Origin: Vespa crabro | Lineage: Eukaryota; Arthropoda; Insecta; Hymenoptera; Vespidae | Length of the DNA stretch: 64,000 bases | Assembly: GCF_910589235.1 (NCBI RefSeq) | Contig: NW_025813595.1 | Span: 1,364,001-1,428,000 of the forward strand | Reading direction: 5' to 3' | Part shown: one piece after another, positions 28,901 to 43,131 of the stretch | How positions within the stretch are numbered: the first letter of the stretch is position 1 | How the letters are laid out: every line of letters starts with the position of its first letter | Notes under the pieces: model-generated | Seen by the model: only the letters and a program-made list of their open reading frames with translations | Told to the model about the DNA's origin: nothing | The model's database searches: none | Translations under genes and position numbers: made by a program

Positions 28901-29400
28901 ATAGCAATAATATCGATAATATCAATAATAACGATAATAATAATAATAATAATAGCAAGGATAATAACGATAATTTCGATAATATTGATCATAACAATAA
29001 TGATAAATATAATAATATGATAATAATGATAATAACAATATTAATAATAATAATAACATATAAGAACAATAATAACGATAATTACAATAATAATGATAGC
29101 GTTACAAACAATAATATCGATAATAACGATAATTACGATAATAATTATAACAATAATATCGATAATAAAGAATAGAAATATAATAATATTAACAATAATA
29201 TCGATGGCAACGATGTAAATGATAATTATAATAATTATATATCGATAATCAGGATTATAAGGATAAGAACGAACAAAATTATAAATAAATAAATAAACAC
29301 AATTATAATAATAATAATAACGATAATGTCGGTAATAACGGTATTGACCATAGCAACGATTATAATAATAACGATAGTAACGATAGTAGTAATAATAATA
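25970..29400. repeat. Triplet repeat, longest unassigned stretch
   Basis: It is about 3.4 kb with few distinctive motifs. A GATAAATACGATAACATCG string near 28874 resembles one at about 22155 and 63830 but without matching flanks. No gene is visible. Confidence 0.65.
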
Positions 29401-29409
29401 ATAATGATA

Positions 29410-29650
29410 ATATCGGTAATAACGTTAATAACAATAATAATAATAGCAATAATGGCGATAATAAGGATAATAACGGTAATAACTATAATAATAATAATAA
29501 TAATAACGATAATAACGATATTTACGATAATAAAGATTATAATAATAGCAATATAAACAATAATATCGATATAAATAATAATAAGAATACTAAAGACAGT
29601 AACAATAATGAAAATAGTAATACTAATGTTAATAACGTTATAAACGATAA
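29410..29650. repeat. Module K, copy 2 of 4
   Basis: Landmarks GATATTTACGATAATAAAG, AAAGACAGTAACAATAATG and AATACTAATGTTAATAACG match the 42.7-kb copy closely. They also start the longer 29.6-31.0/42.9-44.3 kb duplication. Confidence 0.78.
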
Positions 29651-31000
29651 TAACGATAATAATATTAACAGTAATAAAGATAATAACGATAATATGGATT
29701 ATAATACTAACAATAAAATAGATAATAAGGATATTAAAGATAACAATAATAACATTAAATACTATAATAACGACAATAGTAATTATAATAGTAACCATAA
29801 TAATGATAATAATAATAATAATAGTAATAACAATATTAAGGAAATTAACGATAATAACGATAATATTAATAACGATGAAAACGACAAAAATAATAATATT
29901 AATATAATTAATAACGAAAATAAGGATAATTACGATAACAACGATAAAATCAATAATAAAAATAATAATGATAATAACTATAATAACAAAAAAAACACTA
30001 ATAACGAGAGGAATAGGAACGATAATAACGATAAAAGTATAATAATAATTACATTAATAACGATAACAACGAAAATAACGATAAAAATAATAATAATAAT
30101 AACGAAAGTAAGGATAATAACGTGCCAACAATAATAATAATAACAATAATAAGGATAAGAACAATAATAATAATAAAGATAATAACGAGGAAAGCGATAA
30201 TAATAATAACAATAATAAAGGTAATTACGATAATAACGATTATAAGGATTATAACAATAACGATAATAATGATATTACTAATATTAATAAGAACGATAAT
30301 GAAGATAAAACGAATAAAAGTGATAATAACTAATATAACAAAAATAACAATTAAATAATAGTAATAATAGAGATATTAACGCTATTAACGATAATAACGA
30401 TAATAATAAATACAGTAAAAACGATAAATACGATAATAACGACAATTATAATAATAATATAAACGTATATAGAAATAATTACTATTTCAAAGATAATAAT
30501 TATAACAATAATAACGATAAAAACGATACTAACGCTATTAACAATAATAATAATGATAATAACGATGCTAATAATAATAAAAATAACAATAATAAATATA
30601 ATAATAATAAAAAAAAGAATAATAACGTTAATATTGATAAAAACGATAATAATAATAACAATAATAACGATATTAACATAATCAACGATAATAACAATAA
30701 TGACGTTAATAATAGTAAGCATAATGAAGATGTTAACGATAACATCAACATTAATAATTTTAATAATAATAATAATATTAACCATAATAAATATGATATC
30801 GATAATAGCGATAATGACAATAACAATAGTAAAGATAATATCGATAATACTAATAACAATATTATTGATAATATCGATAATAATAATAATAATAACGATA
30901 ATATCGATAATAACGTTAATAATGATAATAGCGATAATAAAGATAATAACGATAATATCAATTATAACGAAAATAATAATTACGATAATAACGATAATAA
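29630..31000. repeat. Module N, copy 1 (mate 42930-44300)
   Basis: ATATGGATTATAATACTAAC near 29692, AACGAGAGGAATAGGAACG at 30003, AACAATTAAATAATAGTA near 30347 and AACGTATATAGAAATAA at 30462 recur at about 42.97, 43.67, 43.88 and 44.00 kb. The offset falls from 13668 to 13539 along the block. Confidence 0.86.
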
Positions 31001-31145
31001 TGAAAACAACGATAATAAGGATAATAACGATTACAACGATAATATTAATAATAAATATCAAGATAATAACCAAATTAACTTTAATAACGATACCAACGAC
31101 AATAATAATAATAATAAATCTAAAAATAATAATAATAATATCGAA

Positions 31146-31870
31146 AATAAGGATAATAACGATATCAACGATAATAATAATTACAACAAAAAGGATAATA
31201 AAAATAATAAAGATAAGGTAAATAAGGATAATAATGATGACAATGATATTAATAAGAACAATAATAAAGTAATAACGATAATAACGATTATACGGATTAT
31301 AACAATAACGATAATAGAAATAATAATGAGAACGGTATTGAAGATAAAACGATAAAAATGATAATGTCTATAATAACAATAATAACAATAATAAATGTAA
31401 TAATAATAACAATATTAACGTTAATGATGATAATAAAAATAATAACTATAATAACAAATATAATAACGATAATAATAATAACAATATTAACGATAAATAC
31501 AATAATAACGATAATAATAATAATAACATTAACGTAAATAGAGATAATTACTATTTTAAAGATAATAATAATAACAATGATAACGATAACAACGATATAA
31601 ACGATAACAATAGTAATAATAATGATAATAACTATACTAATAGTAATAACAATAACAATAATAACGATTATAACAATAATTATAAAAAGAATAATAACGA
31701 TAATAATAATAATAAGGTAAATAATAATAGCAATAATATCGATTTTAACGATAATAAAGATAGTAATAATAACATTAATAACGATAATAACATTAAAAAC
31801 GATAATAATAATAATGACGTTAATAATAATAATCATATTAGAGATATTTACGATAATAAAAACAATAAAA
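31146..31870. repeat. Module A, copy 2
   Basis: It is colinear with 878-1600 at a constant offset of 30268 bp. The landmarks are the AATAAGG start, GGATTATAACAATAACG at 31294, GAGAACGGTATTGAAG, AACGTAAATAGAG at 31531 and CATATTAGAGATATT at 31834. Substitutions are scattered along the whole length. Confidence 0.88.
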
Positions 31871-31899
31871 ATTATAAAAATAATAATAATAATAATAGT

Positions 31900-32120
31900 A
31901 ACAATAATAACGATAATTACGAGAATGACGATAATATTAATAACGATAATAACGTTATTAACGTAAATAACGATAAAATAATAGTAATAATAACAAAAAT
32001 AATGATAAAAAAATAGTAATAATAACAATAATAATGATAAAAATATTAACGATAATATCGACATTATTAACAATAATAACAACGATAATTACGATAATAA
32101 CGATAATAAAATTAATAATA
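31900..32120. repeat. Module B, copy 2 of 4
   Basis: AATTACGAGAATGACG at 31915 and CGACATTATTAACAATAAT at 32059 place this directly downstream of module A copy 2. This is the same order as in the first 2 kb of the window. Confidence 0.75.
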
Positions 32121-32739
32121 ATAAATGTAATAACAATATTAACGATAATATCGATAATAACGATAATGATGATAATAACGATAATAATAGTAGAAATAAT
32201 AACGATAATAACGATAATAACTATTATAATAATATCCATAATAAAAATATTATTAATAATAATAACAACGATAATTACGATAATAACGATAACAAAATTA
32301 ATAATAATAAAGATAATAACAAGTTTAACGATAATATCAATAGTAACGATATTGAAAATAAAAATTGTAATAGCAATAATAACGATAATAAAGAGAATGA
32401 CGGTAATAACGATAATAACTATAATAATAATATCGAAAATAACGATAATAATGATATTAACGATAATAATAATAATAACAATATTGATAAAAATGATGAT
32501 AACGAATATAAAGATAATAACGATAATAATAGTTATAATAATTGCAATACTAATAACGCTAATTACAATAATAACGATAATAACGATAGTAATTATAAAA
32601 ATAATAGCAATAATAACAATAATAAAGATAATAATATAAACGATTTTAACGACAATATTAATAATAATAATAACGATAATAAAGATAATAAAGATAATTA
32701 TAATAATAACAATAATAATAATAAAAATAATAATAATAA

Positions 32740-33260
32740 TTTGCAAAATAACGATAATAATAGTGGTAATGTTAAGAATAATAACAATAATAACGATAAT
32801 AAAGATTATGACGATAACAATATTATTCATAATAACGTCAATAGTAATAATAATAATAATAACGATAATATCGATATTAGTAGTAATATTAATAACGATA
32901 ATAACAATATTTACGATAATAATTATAATAATAATAAAGATAATAACGATAGTAACAATAATAACGATAATAATAATAAAAGTATTAATGATAATATCGA
33001 AAATTATAAAAATAATAATAGCAATAATATCGATAATATCGATAATAGCGATAATAATGAAATTAATAATAATAGTAATAGCAATAATAACGATATTAAC
33101 GAAAATTGTAATAACATTAGTAACGAAACAGCGATATTAACATTTATAATAATAATAATAATAATAACGAAAGTAAGTACAATAACGGTGACAACTATAT
33201 TATTAATAACAATAATCACAATAATAACGATAATAACGGTAATAATAATACTAATAATAA
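32740..33260. repeat. Module M, copy 2
   Basis: It is colinear with 25.2-25.95 kb, including GATTATGACGATAA and AACGTCAATAGTAAT strings. It ends with CGAAAGTAAGTACAATAACG at 33168 leading into GTGACAACTATATT. Confidence 0.84.
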
Positions 33261-33759
33261 CGATAATAACGATATCAATGGCATTAACGATAATAACGTT
33301 TGTGATAATAATCTTATTGAAGATAATAACGGTAATAACGATGCTAACAATAATAGCGATAATAATAACTTACAGCAGAAGCAATAATAACGATAATAAC
33401 GGTTTTAACGATAAATATAATAACGATAATGACGATAATATCAATAATAATAATAATAAAAATAAAGACAATAACGAAATTAATGGAAATAACGATAATA
33501 TTAATAAAATAATAACGATAATAACGATAATAATAAAAATATTAACAATAATAACGATAATAGCGATAACAACGTTAATAATTTTAGTAATTATAACAAT
33601 AATAATATTACTAACGATAATAACGATATTAAAGATTCTAATAATAACGATAATAACGTCGATATCGATAATAATAATAGCAATATTAACGATAATAGCG
33701 ATAATAATAATAATGACAATAACAACAACAAAAAAGGTAATAACGATAATAATATAAAC

Positions 33760-34860
33760 GATAATAACAATAATACTAATAATAATACTATCTATAATAA
33801 CAATAATAATGATAATAATAATAATAATAACAACAATAATTACGATAATAAAGAAATTAACGATAATAATAATGATGATAATGACGATAATAGTAATAAT
33901 AATAATAACGATTATAACGATATTATCGATTGTAATAAGACTTATAATAAAGATAATAAAGATTAAAACGATATTAATAATATCAACAAAAGCAATAATA
34001 AAGATAATAATGATAATAACGAAAATAATAAAATAATAATATTAGTAAGTAGAATAACGATGATACCGATAATAACGGTAATAATAATAATAAATATAAG
34101 TATAATATCGTTAATAATGATAATAATAATAATAATGACTATAATAATAATAACAATAATAAGGATAAGGAGAAAAATAACGATAGAAATTATAACCATA
34201 AATTCGATAACAACGATAATAATGGTAATATTAATATTAATAATATCGATTATAAGGATAATAAAGATAAGAAAGATTATAATAATAACAATAATAACTA
34301 TAATAACGATAGCAATAATAATATATATATTGATATATATAGTAATATAGGATAAATATATAGATAGTGTTTATAAGGACGATAATAAATAAAAACTATA
34401 ATAAAGAAAATAACGATAATAACGATAATAACGACAATAATTATAATAATAAAACGATAATAAAGACAATTTCGATTATAATAATAACGATAATAACAAA
34501 ATAGTTATAATAATAATAACGATAATAACGATAATATCGATTAAAGTAATAACAATATAATCGATAATAAAGATAATAATAAAAATAATAACAAAAATAA
34601 TGAAAATAACGTCAATAAAAATTATATTATGTACGGTAATGACGATAAGAAAGATGTTAAAGGTAATAACGATAATATCGACAATAATAGTAATATTAAT
34701 AATAATGAAAACAAGGATAATAACGATAACAACTATTATAATAATAATAATATTAATAGTAATAAAAATAGCAATAATAACGATAATAAAGGTAATTACA
34801 ATAACAATAATAACGACAATATCGATAATAGCGATAACAATAATAACAATAGTAACTATA
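33760..34860. repeat. Module O, copy 1 (mate 52890-53990)
   Basis: ACTATCTATAAT at 33787 recurs at 52915 as ACTATTTATAAT. The AT-only palindrome near 34332 and GTACGGTAATGACG at 34631 recur at 53470 and 53769, both exactly 19138 bp away. It abuts module D copy 2, and that join is absent at 54.0 kb. Confidence 0.88.
34320..34341. repeat. AT-only inverted repeat in module O, copy 1
   Basis: An ATATATATAT arm and an ATATATATA arm flank a central TG, giving a 9-bp self-complementary stem that interrupts the triplet pattern. It is followed by ATAGGATAAATATATAGATAG. A duplex could extrude here as a hairpin; no function is implied. Confidence 0.85.
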
Positions 34861-37060
34861 ATAACCATAATAACGATATTACAGTAATAAAAATAAAGGT
34901 AATATCGATAATAAGGACAATAATAATAGTAATAATAATGATAATAACGATAATATCGATAATAATTATAACGAAAATAACGACAATAACATTATTAATA
35001 TTAACGATAATAAGAATAATAATAATGAAATCGATAATAATAATAACAATAATATCGATAATAAGGGCAATTATGAAAATAACAGTAATAACGATAATAC
35101 ATATAAAACTACAATAATAATAATAATAAAAACGATAAGAACGATATTAATGATAATAATAATAATAACGATAATAAAGATAATAATAATAATAATAATA
35201 AAGTAACTGTATTAACGGTAATAACGATAATAATAATAACAATAATGACGATATTAAAAATAATATTGATAATAACAAAAATTATAAATAAATAATAATA
35301 ATAAAAACGATAATAACAGTAATAATATTAACAATAATAACGATAATAAAGAATTAGCGATAATAATAATAAAAATTATAAAGATAATACTAATAATATC
35401 GGTAATAGCGATTACTATAATAACTATGATTACGATAATAACAATATTAATAATGACCAAAATGTCGAAAACAACGATAATAACGATATTAATAATAATA
35501 AAAATGAAGATAATATCGGTAAAGTGGAAAGTAATAAAATAATATATACGATAATAACGATAATAACGATAATAATAATAATAACTTTAATATCGTTAAT
35601 AGTAACAACTAAAAATTCGATAATAATGGTATTAATGAAAATAACTAGAATAATAATAATACATATAACAATAAAAACGATAATAACAATAATAATATTG
35701 ACATTAATAACGATAATTACGATAATAACGATAGTAATAAAGACTATAATAACGGTAAAAAAGATGATGACGATAATAATAATAATAATAATAATAATAA
35801 TATTATCGATAATAAGTATAATTACGGAAATAACGGTAATAAAGATAATAACAATAATAACGACAAAAATAATAATAATAATAATAACGATACTAACGAT
35901 AATAACGATAATAATAATAATAATAATAAAGATAATAACGGGATTAACGATAATAACGATAGTATTAATTACAATAATAACGATAATGAAGATAATAATA
36001 ATAATTACGATAATTATAAGAACAAAAATTACTATAATAACGATATTAACAATAAAATTAATAAGAATTACTACGATAATAAAGAAATAACGATAGTAAT
36101 AATAACAATTATAACGATAATAATAGTAATGACCATAACAATAATAACGACAATTACGATAATATCGATAATAATATTAATATTAGTAACGTTCATAACG
36201 ATAACAGTAATAATAATAATAACATGTATAACGATAAAAACGATAATAACGATAATAACGATGATCATAATAACGATAATAATTTTAATAACGATAATAA
36301 CGCTAATAACGAAAATAACGATAATAATAACAATAATTATAAAAATAATAATAAGGATTATAACTATCATAATGATAATAATACTAGTAACAGTAACAAT
36401 AATAATAAATATAATAACGATATTGAGGATACAAACGATATTAGACATAATAGCGGTAATAAAATTAATAATAATAACTATAGTAACGATAATAACAATA
36501 ATAATAAGATTATTAATAGCGATAATAACGATAATGAAATTAATAATAATAATAATGGCGATATTATAGATATTAACGATAACAATAAGAACGATAATAA
36601 CGACAATAGTAATTATAACAATAACAATAATAATGGTAATAACGACAATAACAATAACAATATTAACGAAAATAACGATAATATCGCTATAATTATTATA
36701 ATATAATCGATAATTGTGTTATTAGAAATATTAATAATAACAATAAAAACGATAATGACGATAATAACGAAAATACTAATAACCATAATAACGGTAATAA
36801 TAACAATAAGAATAACGATAATAACGATAATAACGTTAACAATAATAGTAGTAATATCAATAATAACGATAATAGCTAAAATAACGATAATAATAGTAAC
36901 GATAATAAAGTTAACATCGAAAAAAGTAATAACAATATTAACGATAATCGCAATAATAATAATAATGAAAATAATAATAACGATAACATAGATAATAACA
37001 ATGATAATAATAACGATATTTTCGACAATAGTGCTAATAATAATAACGATAATATCGATA
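34855..37060. repeat. Module D, copy 2
   Basis: The landmarks are TCGATAATAAGGAC at 34905, GGTAAAGTGGA at 35518, AATTACGGAAATAACGG at 35820, AACATGTATAACG at 36221, ATCGATAATT at 36706 and ATTTTCGACAATAGTGC near 37018. It is colinear with 3300-5560 in the same orientation. Confidence 0.88.
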
Positions 37061-37079
37061 ACAACGATAATAACAACGA

Positions 37080-37980
37080 AATAGTATTAATAATTACATT
37101 AATAACAAGAATAGGCATAAAAACGATGTTACGATAATAATAATAACGATAATAACTATAATATCGATAATATTAATATCAATATTTACGATAATTTCGA
37201 TATTAATAATTGTAATAATAACAATAATAACAATCATAAAGATGATAGCGACTATAAAAATAACGATAATACCGATATTAAGAATACTAATATTATTGTT
37301 AGTAACAATAATAATGATAACGATGTTTATAATAGTAATAATAATAACGATTATAACGTTACTAACGATATTAATGATAATAACGATATTAACGATAATA
37401 AAAGGAACAATAACAACGATATTAACGAAAATATTAATAATAATTTTAACGTTATCAACGACACTAAAAATAATAATAATAATAATAATAACGAAAGTAA
37501 AAATAATAACGATAACAATAATAACAATAATAGTGATAATATCAGTCATAATATTAATAGTAATAACATTAAAAACGATAATAACGATAATAAAGATAAT
37601 AATAATAATAATGATAATAATATTAATATCAATAATAACAATAATAACGTTAGTAAAGATAATAACGATAATAAAAATAATAACCATAATAACGATAATA
37701 ATAACATTATTACTAATTACAATAATAACGATAATAGAAGTAATAAAAACAACAATAATAACGATATTAACGAAAATAGTGCTAACTATTGTAACGAAAA
37801 CGACGATAACAACATTATAATAATAATAATAATAGCGAAGGTAAGTGTGATAACGGTGACAACTATAATATTAATAATAATAATAACGATAATAACGATA
37901 ATAATGATAATAATAATTCTAAAAATAGAGATAATAACGTTATTATTGGCAATAGCAAAAATAACGATAATAATTAAAAT
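37080..37980. repeat. Module E, copy 2
   Basis: It is colinear with 6390-7560. It shares the AATAGGCATAAA landmark near 37110 and the GCGAAGG motif at 37845. Only one GCGAAGG unit is present, against two in copy 1. Confidence 0.87.
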
Positions 37981-38009
37981 CATATTAAAGATAGTAACGT
38001 TAGTAGCTA

Positions 38010-38974
38010 CAATAAAATAATAATATTAATAACAATAATAACAATAATAACGATAATAGCAATAATAATTATATCGATATTAACGATAATGTCGTTAGAA
38101 ATAATAACAATATTACCGATAATATCGATAATAATAATAATAATAATAATAATAAGGATAATAAAGATAATAGCGATTTTAATAACAACGATTAAAAAGA
38201 TAACAACGACAATAATGATAATTGCAATAATAACGATAATAATGGTAATAAAAATAACAATAATGACGATATGAAAGAATATAGTAATAACAATAATAAC
38301 GATAACAACGACAATAACATTAATCATGTTAATAATAATATCGAAAGTAGGTATAATAACAATGCCATCGATAAAAATAATAAAAATAAGAACGATAATA
38401 AAGATCATAACGATAATAATAATACTTATAATAACGATGATAACGATAATAACAATAATCGTATTAAAAATAATAACGATAATAACGATACTAACTATAA
38501 TAGCGATAATAATAATTAGAACAAAAACAATTTTAACGATAATAATTATAATAACAATTATAATTATGACGGTAATAACGATAATAATCCTAATATTGAT
38601 AATAACGATAATAACGATAATGAAAATGATAATAATAATAATAATAATGATACTAACCATGTAAAAGATTCTAACGATAATAATATTAATAATAATAAAA
38701 ATAGAAACGACAATAAGGACAATAACAATAATAATAGTAGTAATATTAAGAATATTAAGAATAATAACTGTAAAAACGATAATAACCGCAATATTAGTAG
38801 TAATAAAAAAAGTAATAATTATAATTACGATAATATCGATAATAATAATAGCAATATTAACGATAATATCGAATATAATAATAACATTAATAACTATAAT
38901 AACGATAATAACGATTATAAAGATAATAATAATGATAATAATAATAATAACAATAATAAAGATAATAATGACAA

Positions 38975-39013
<39 letters not shown>

Positions 39014-39640
39014 GATAATAATAGTTATAACGATAAAAATAATAGAAAAATAATAATAATATGAATAATAACTATAAAAAAGATAATAACGATAATATCG
39101 ATAATAATAAATACGATTATAACCATATCATCGATAATAATAATAACAATATTTACAATAATATCGATTATAATAACAACAGTATTGACGATAATACCGA
39201 TAATAATAAAGAACAATAATTACAGTAATAACGAGAATAGCGATAATATCGTCAATAATAATAACGAGAATAATGATAATAGCGATAAAAACAATAACGA
39301 TATTAACGATAATATTGGCAATATTAAAGATGATAATGATAATAATTTAAAAACGATAATAATTATCATAATTATAGTAGTAATAACGATAATAACGATA
39401 TTAAAAGTTAAAATGATAACGATAATATAGATAATAATAATAAAATTCATTACGTTAATAATGATAATAACGATAATAACGGAAATTATACAAAAATTGA
39501 AAACGATAATAACGATAATAAAGAAATAATATTAATAATAATAACGATATTAACGATAATATTAATAGTATTAATAACAATATAAAAATAATAACGATAA
39601 TAACAATAATAACGATAATAATGATAATAATAACGACATT
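38010..39640. repeat. Module F, copy 2
   Basis: It is colinear with 7.6-8.95 kb through GTCGTT, AATGCCATCG and GTAAAAGATTCTAACG. It carries additional sequence at 39.0-39.5 kb that matches 17.3-17.8 and 51.5-51.95 kb instead. The block is therefore a junction of two families. Confidence 0.8.
39000..39480. repeat. Module G, copy 2 of 3
   Basis: AAAACGATAATAATTATC at 39350 is followed by ATAATTATAGTAGTAATAAC, nearly identical to 17673 onward. It continues into AATAAAATTCATTACG, close to AATAAAATTCATAATG near 17.77 kb. Confidence 0.8.
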
Positions 39641-39859
39641 AATAAATATGTTAAATATAATAAAGATATGGTATTAACGATAACAGTAGCAGTAATAGTA
39701 ATAATGATAATAACAAAAATAGCGAATATAAAATAAAAATAATAAAGATAATAACGATATTATCTAAAATAACGTTAAAAGCTATAAGATTAATAATAAT
39801 AAGAACAATGACAACGATAATAAAGACAATAAACATAAAAACAGTAACTACAATACGAC

Positions 39860-39860
<1 letters not shown>
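39640..39860. repeat. Truncated Q composite
   Basis: Q occurs at 39668 and the shared ATTATCTAAAATAACG at 39759 (9093 in copy 1, offset 30666). It runs to a shared CGACAATAAT point near 39857, where a pure AAT microsatellite replaces the P motif and second Q. Confidence 0.8.

Positions 39861-39922
<62 letters not shown>
39860..39922. repeat. Pure (AAT)n microsatellite, about 21 units
   Basis: It begins within a CGACAATAATAAT string shared with 9.19 kb. It stands in place of the P motif and second Q found in the other Q composites. Confidence 0.92.
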
Positions 39923-39923
<1 letters not shown>

Positions 39924-39929
39924 TTAATG

Positions 39930-41300
39930 ATTACAACGAAAATAATGATAATAATGGTAGTAATAATACCAATAATTACAATAATAACGATAATAAAGAT
40001 AATAATGATAATAACGTAAATGATATTTATGACAATAATTATAATACTGATAATAAAGATAATAACGATAATAATGATAATAACGTTAATAATAATAACA
40101 ATAATAACGATTAAAACGATAATAACGATAATAATAGAGAAAATAATAATAATATTAAAAATAATAACAAAAAAAATCACGTATTATCTATAATAACGAT
40201 ATTAATAATAACGATATTATCCATAATAATAATAATTTTAATAGCAATAATAACCTTAATAAAGATAATAACGTAAGTAATGAAACGATAATAACGCTAA
40301 TAATAATAATAATATCGATAGAAATTATAATTACAATAATGACGAAAATAACGATTATAATATTAACGATAATGAGGATGATAATAATATCAATAATTGC
40401 ACTAATAACGATAATAATTATAATAATAACAGCAATAATAACGATAACAACTATAATAACATTATTCATAATAATAATGATAACGAAACTAAGAATAATA
40501 ATTGTGTAAACGATAAAAATAATAACATTAATATCGGTGATAAAGATAATAACGGTAATAATAATAATAATAATAACGAAAATAACGATTATAATGATAA
40601 TAACGTTAATAATGCTAATAATAAGAGCAATAATAACGATAAAAGGATAATAATTATAATAATAGATGTAATAATTACAACATCAACAATAATTAAGATA
40701 ATAATAATAATAATAGTAGTAATAATAACAATAATAACAGTATAAACAATAAAAACGATAATAAAAATATTATCCATAATAATAATAATAATATTAACGA
40801 TTATAACGGTAATAACGATAATGACATTAATAATAATAGAATTAATTACGATAATAACGTTTATAACGTTAATAATGATAGCAATAATAACGATAATAAG
40901 GATAGTAATAATAATAATAGTAATAAAAATAATATCGAAAATAACGGTAATAACGATTACGATGATAATAATAATAATAATAAGATAATAGCGATATAAA
41001 TGATAATATCGATGACAACGATTTAAATAATAACAATAATACCAATAATAACAGTAATAACGACAATAATTATATTAATAATAATTATAATAATAATAAT
41101 AACGATAATAGCGATAATAACGATATTATTAAAAATAATGATAAATATAAAAATAATAACGATAGTGATGAAAATAAAAATTTTAATAATAACGATATTT
41201 TCTATAAAAGTGATAATACTAATTCCGATAATAACGATTAAATTATAATAACAATAATAATAATAATATTATTATTAACATTAATAACGATAACAAGGAC
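39930..41300. repeat. Triplet repeat without assigned mate
   Basis: It follows the AAT microsatellite that ends the large 31-kb-spaced duplication. No landmark pairs with the 9.6-10.2 kb region, so colinearity stops near here. Confidence 0.65.
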
Positions 41301-41580
41301 AATAGTGATAATAATATTAATAATTTTAACATAAATGTCGTTAATAACGATAATTATTTTAATAGAAGTAATAATAACAATATTAACAATGTTTGCAATA
41401 ATAATGATAGTAAGGATAATTATATTGGTAACAATTAAAGTAATAACAGTAATAACGATAATAACAATAGTAAGGATAATAATAATAAAGATAATAAAGA
41501 TAGTGGTAATAATAATATCGATAGAAACAATAATGACGATAATAACGAAAATAACGATAATAACATATATATAGTAATAA
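41300..41580. repeat. Module H, copy 3 of 3 (3' part)
   Basis: TTTTAATAGAAGTAATAAT is followed by AACAATGTTTGCAA at 41385 and a GGTAACAATTAAAGTAATAA string. It is closer to the 54-kb copy than to the 21-kb copy. Confidence 0.8.
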
Positions 41581-41913
41581 TAACTATAATAATGATAATA
41601 ATAAATAAGATAATATCGATCAATTCGATAATAATAATAACAATATTAACGATAATATCAATTAAATTAATAACAATATTAACAATAATATCTATAAAAA
41701 AAAATAACAATAATAATAAAAGTAAGAACGATAGTAGAGATAACAACAATGATAATAATTATAACGATAATAAGGATAATAACGTTAATAAAAATAATTA
41801 TATTAAGATAACAACGATAATGACGAAAGTGCGATAATAATATTTTCAATAAGAAAGATAATTACGATAATAATGATATTAGCGATAAAATTTATAATAA
41901 TGATAACAACAAT

Positions 41914-42084
41914 GACGATAATAATGTAAATAATAATAACAATAATAACGATAATAACGACATTCACGATAATAATAATTACAATAATAACGATAATAAC
42001 GACATTCACGATAATAATAATTACAATAATAACGATAATAATGACATTCACGATAATAATAATTACAATAATAACGATAATAAT
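41914..42084. repeat. 42-bp minisatellite, 3 near-identical units
   Basis: GACATTCACGATAATAATAA starts at 41959, 42001 and 42043, exactly 42 bp (14 triplets) apart. The units are identical or nearly so, differing by a C/T at the end. A degenerate fourth unit of 45 bp may precede them from 41914. Near-identity marks this as recent. Confidence 0.93.
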
Positions 42085-42699
42085 GATAACAAGGAAGAAA
42101 ATTATAATAATAATATCAATAGAAACGATAAATTGGTAATACTTACGATTATAACGATAATAACAATACTAACGATAATAACTACAAAAATTATAGCAAT
42201 AACAAAGATAATAAAATTAATAACAATAATAACGACAATAACGATAATAATAATTATAATGATAATAGTAATAAAAACGATAATAATAAAAATAATAATA
42301 ATAACGATAATAACGATAATAGTACATGTTATAATAATACTAATAACTATAATAACGATAATAACGATAATAATGATAATAACGATTATAATTACAACGA
42401 TAATACCGATAATGGTATTATTAATAATAACGATAATAAGAATATTTACGATAATAATAATAACAATAAAATAGAAAAGAACGATATGATCTAGAATAAC
42501 GATATTAATAATAACGATATTAACAATAATAACGATGAAACGATAATAATAACATCAATATTACCGATAATATTGATAATAATAATTATGATAATAGCAA
42601 CAATAACGATAATAAAGATATTAACGATAATAATGTTAATGATAATTACGATAATAATAATAATAATAATATCAAAAATAACAATAATTACCATAATAA

Positions 42700-42970
42700 C
42701 TATAATAACGATAATAATAATAGCAATAATAGCGATAACATCGTTAATAACAATAATCGTAATAATAATGATAATAAGGATAATAACGGTAATAACGATA
42801 ATAATAATAATAATAATAACGATAATAACGATATTTACGAAAATAAGGATAGTAATAATAACAATATTAACAATAATACCGATATTAATAATAATTGGAA
42901 TAATAAAGACAGTAACAATAATAATAATAGTAATACTAATGTTAATAACGTTATATACGATAATAACGAT
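42700..42970. repeat. Module K, copy 3 of 4
   Basis: GCGATAACATCGTTAATAAC near 42731, GATATTTACGAAAATAAGG and AAAGACAGTAACAATAATA are shared with the 29.4- and 58.05-kb copies. Confidence 0.78.
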
Positions 42971-43100
42971 AATATGGATTATAATACTAACAATATAATA
43001 GATCGTAATTATGGTTATTAAAAGTAATAATAATTATATTAAATATGATAATAACGACAATAGTAATAATAATAATAACCATAATAATGATAATAAAGAT

Positions 43101-43131
<31 letters not shown>

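Noticed and set aside
34320..34345. TATA-box-like sequence
   Set aside because: The alternating AT tract is an inverted repeat with no downstream gene, and AT-rich DNA gives many chance matches.
41959..42084. Possible CRISPR array (three 42-bp units)
   Set aside because: The units are contiguous, with no unique spacers and no cas genes.
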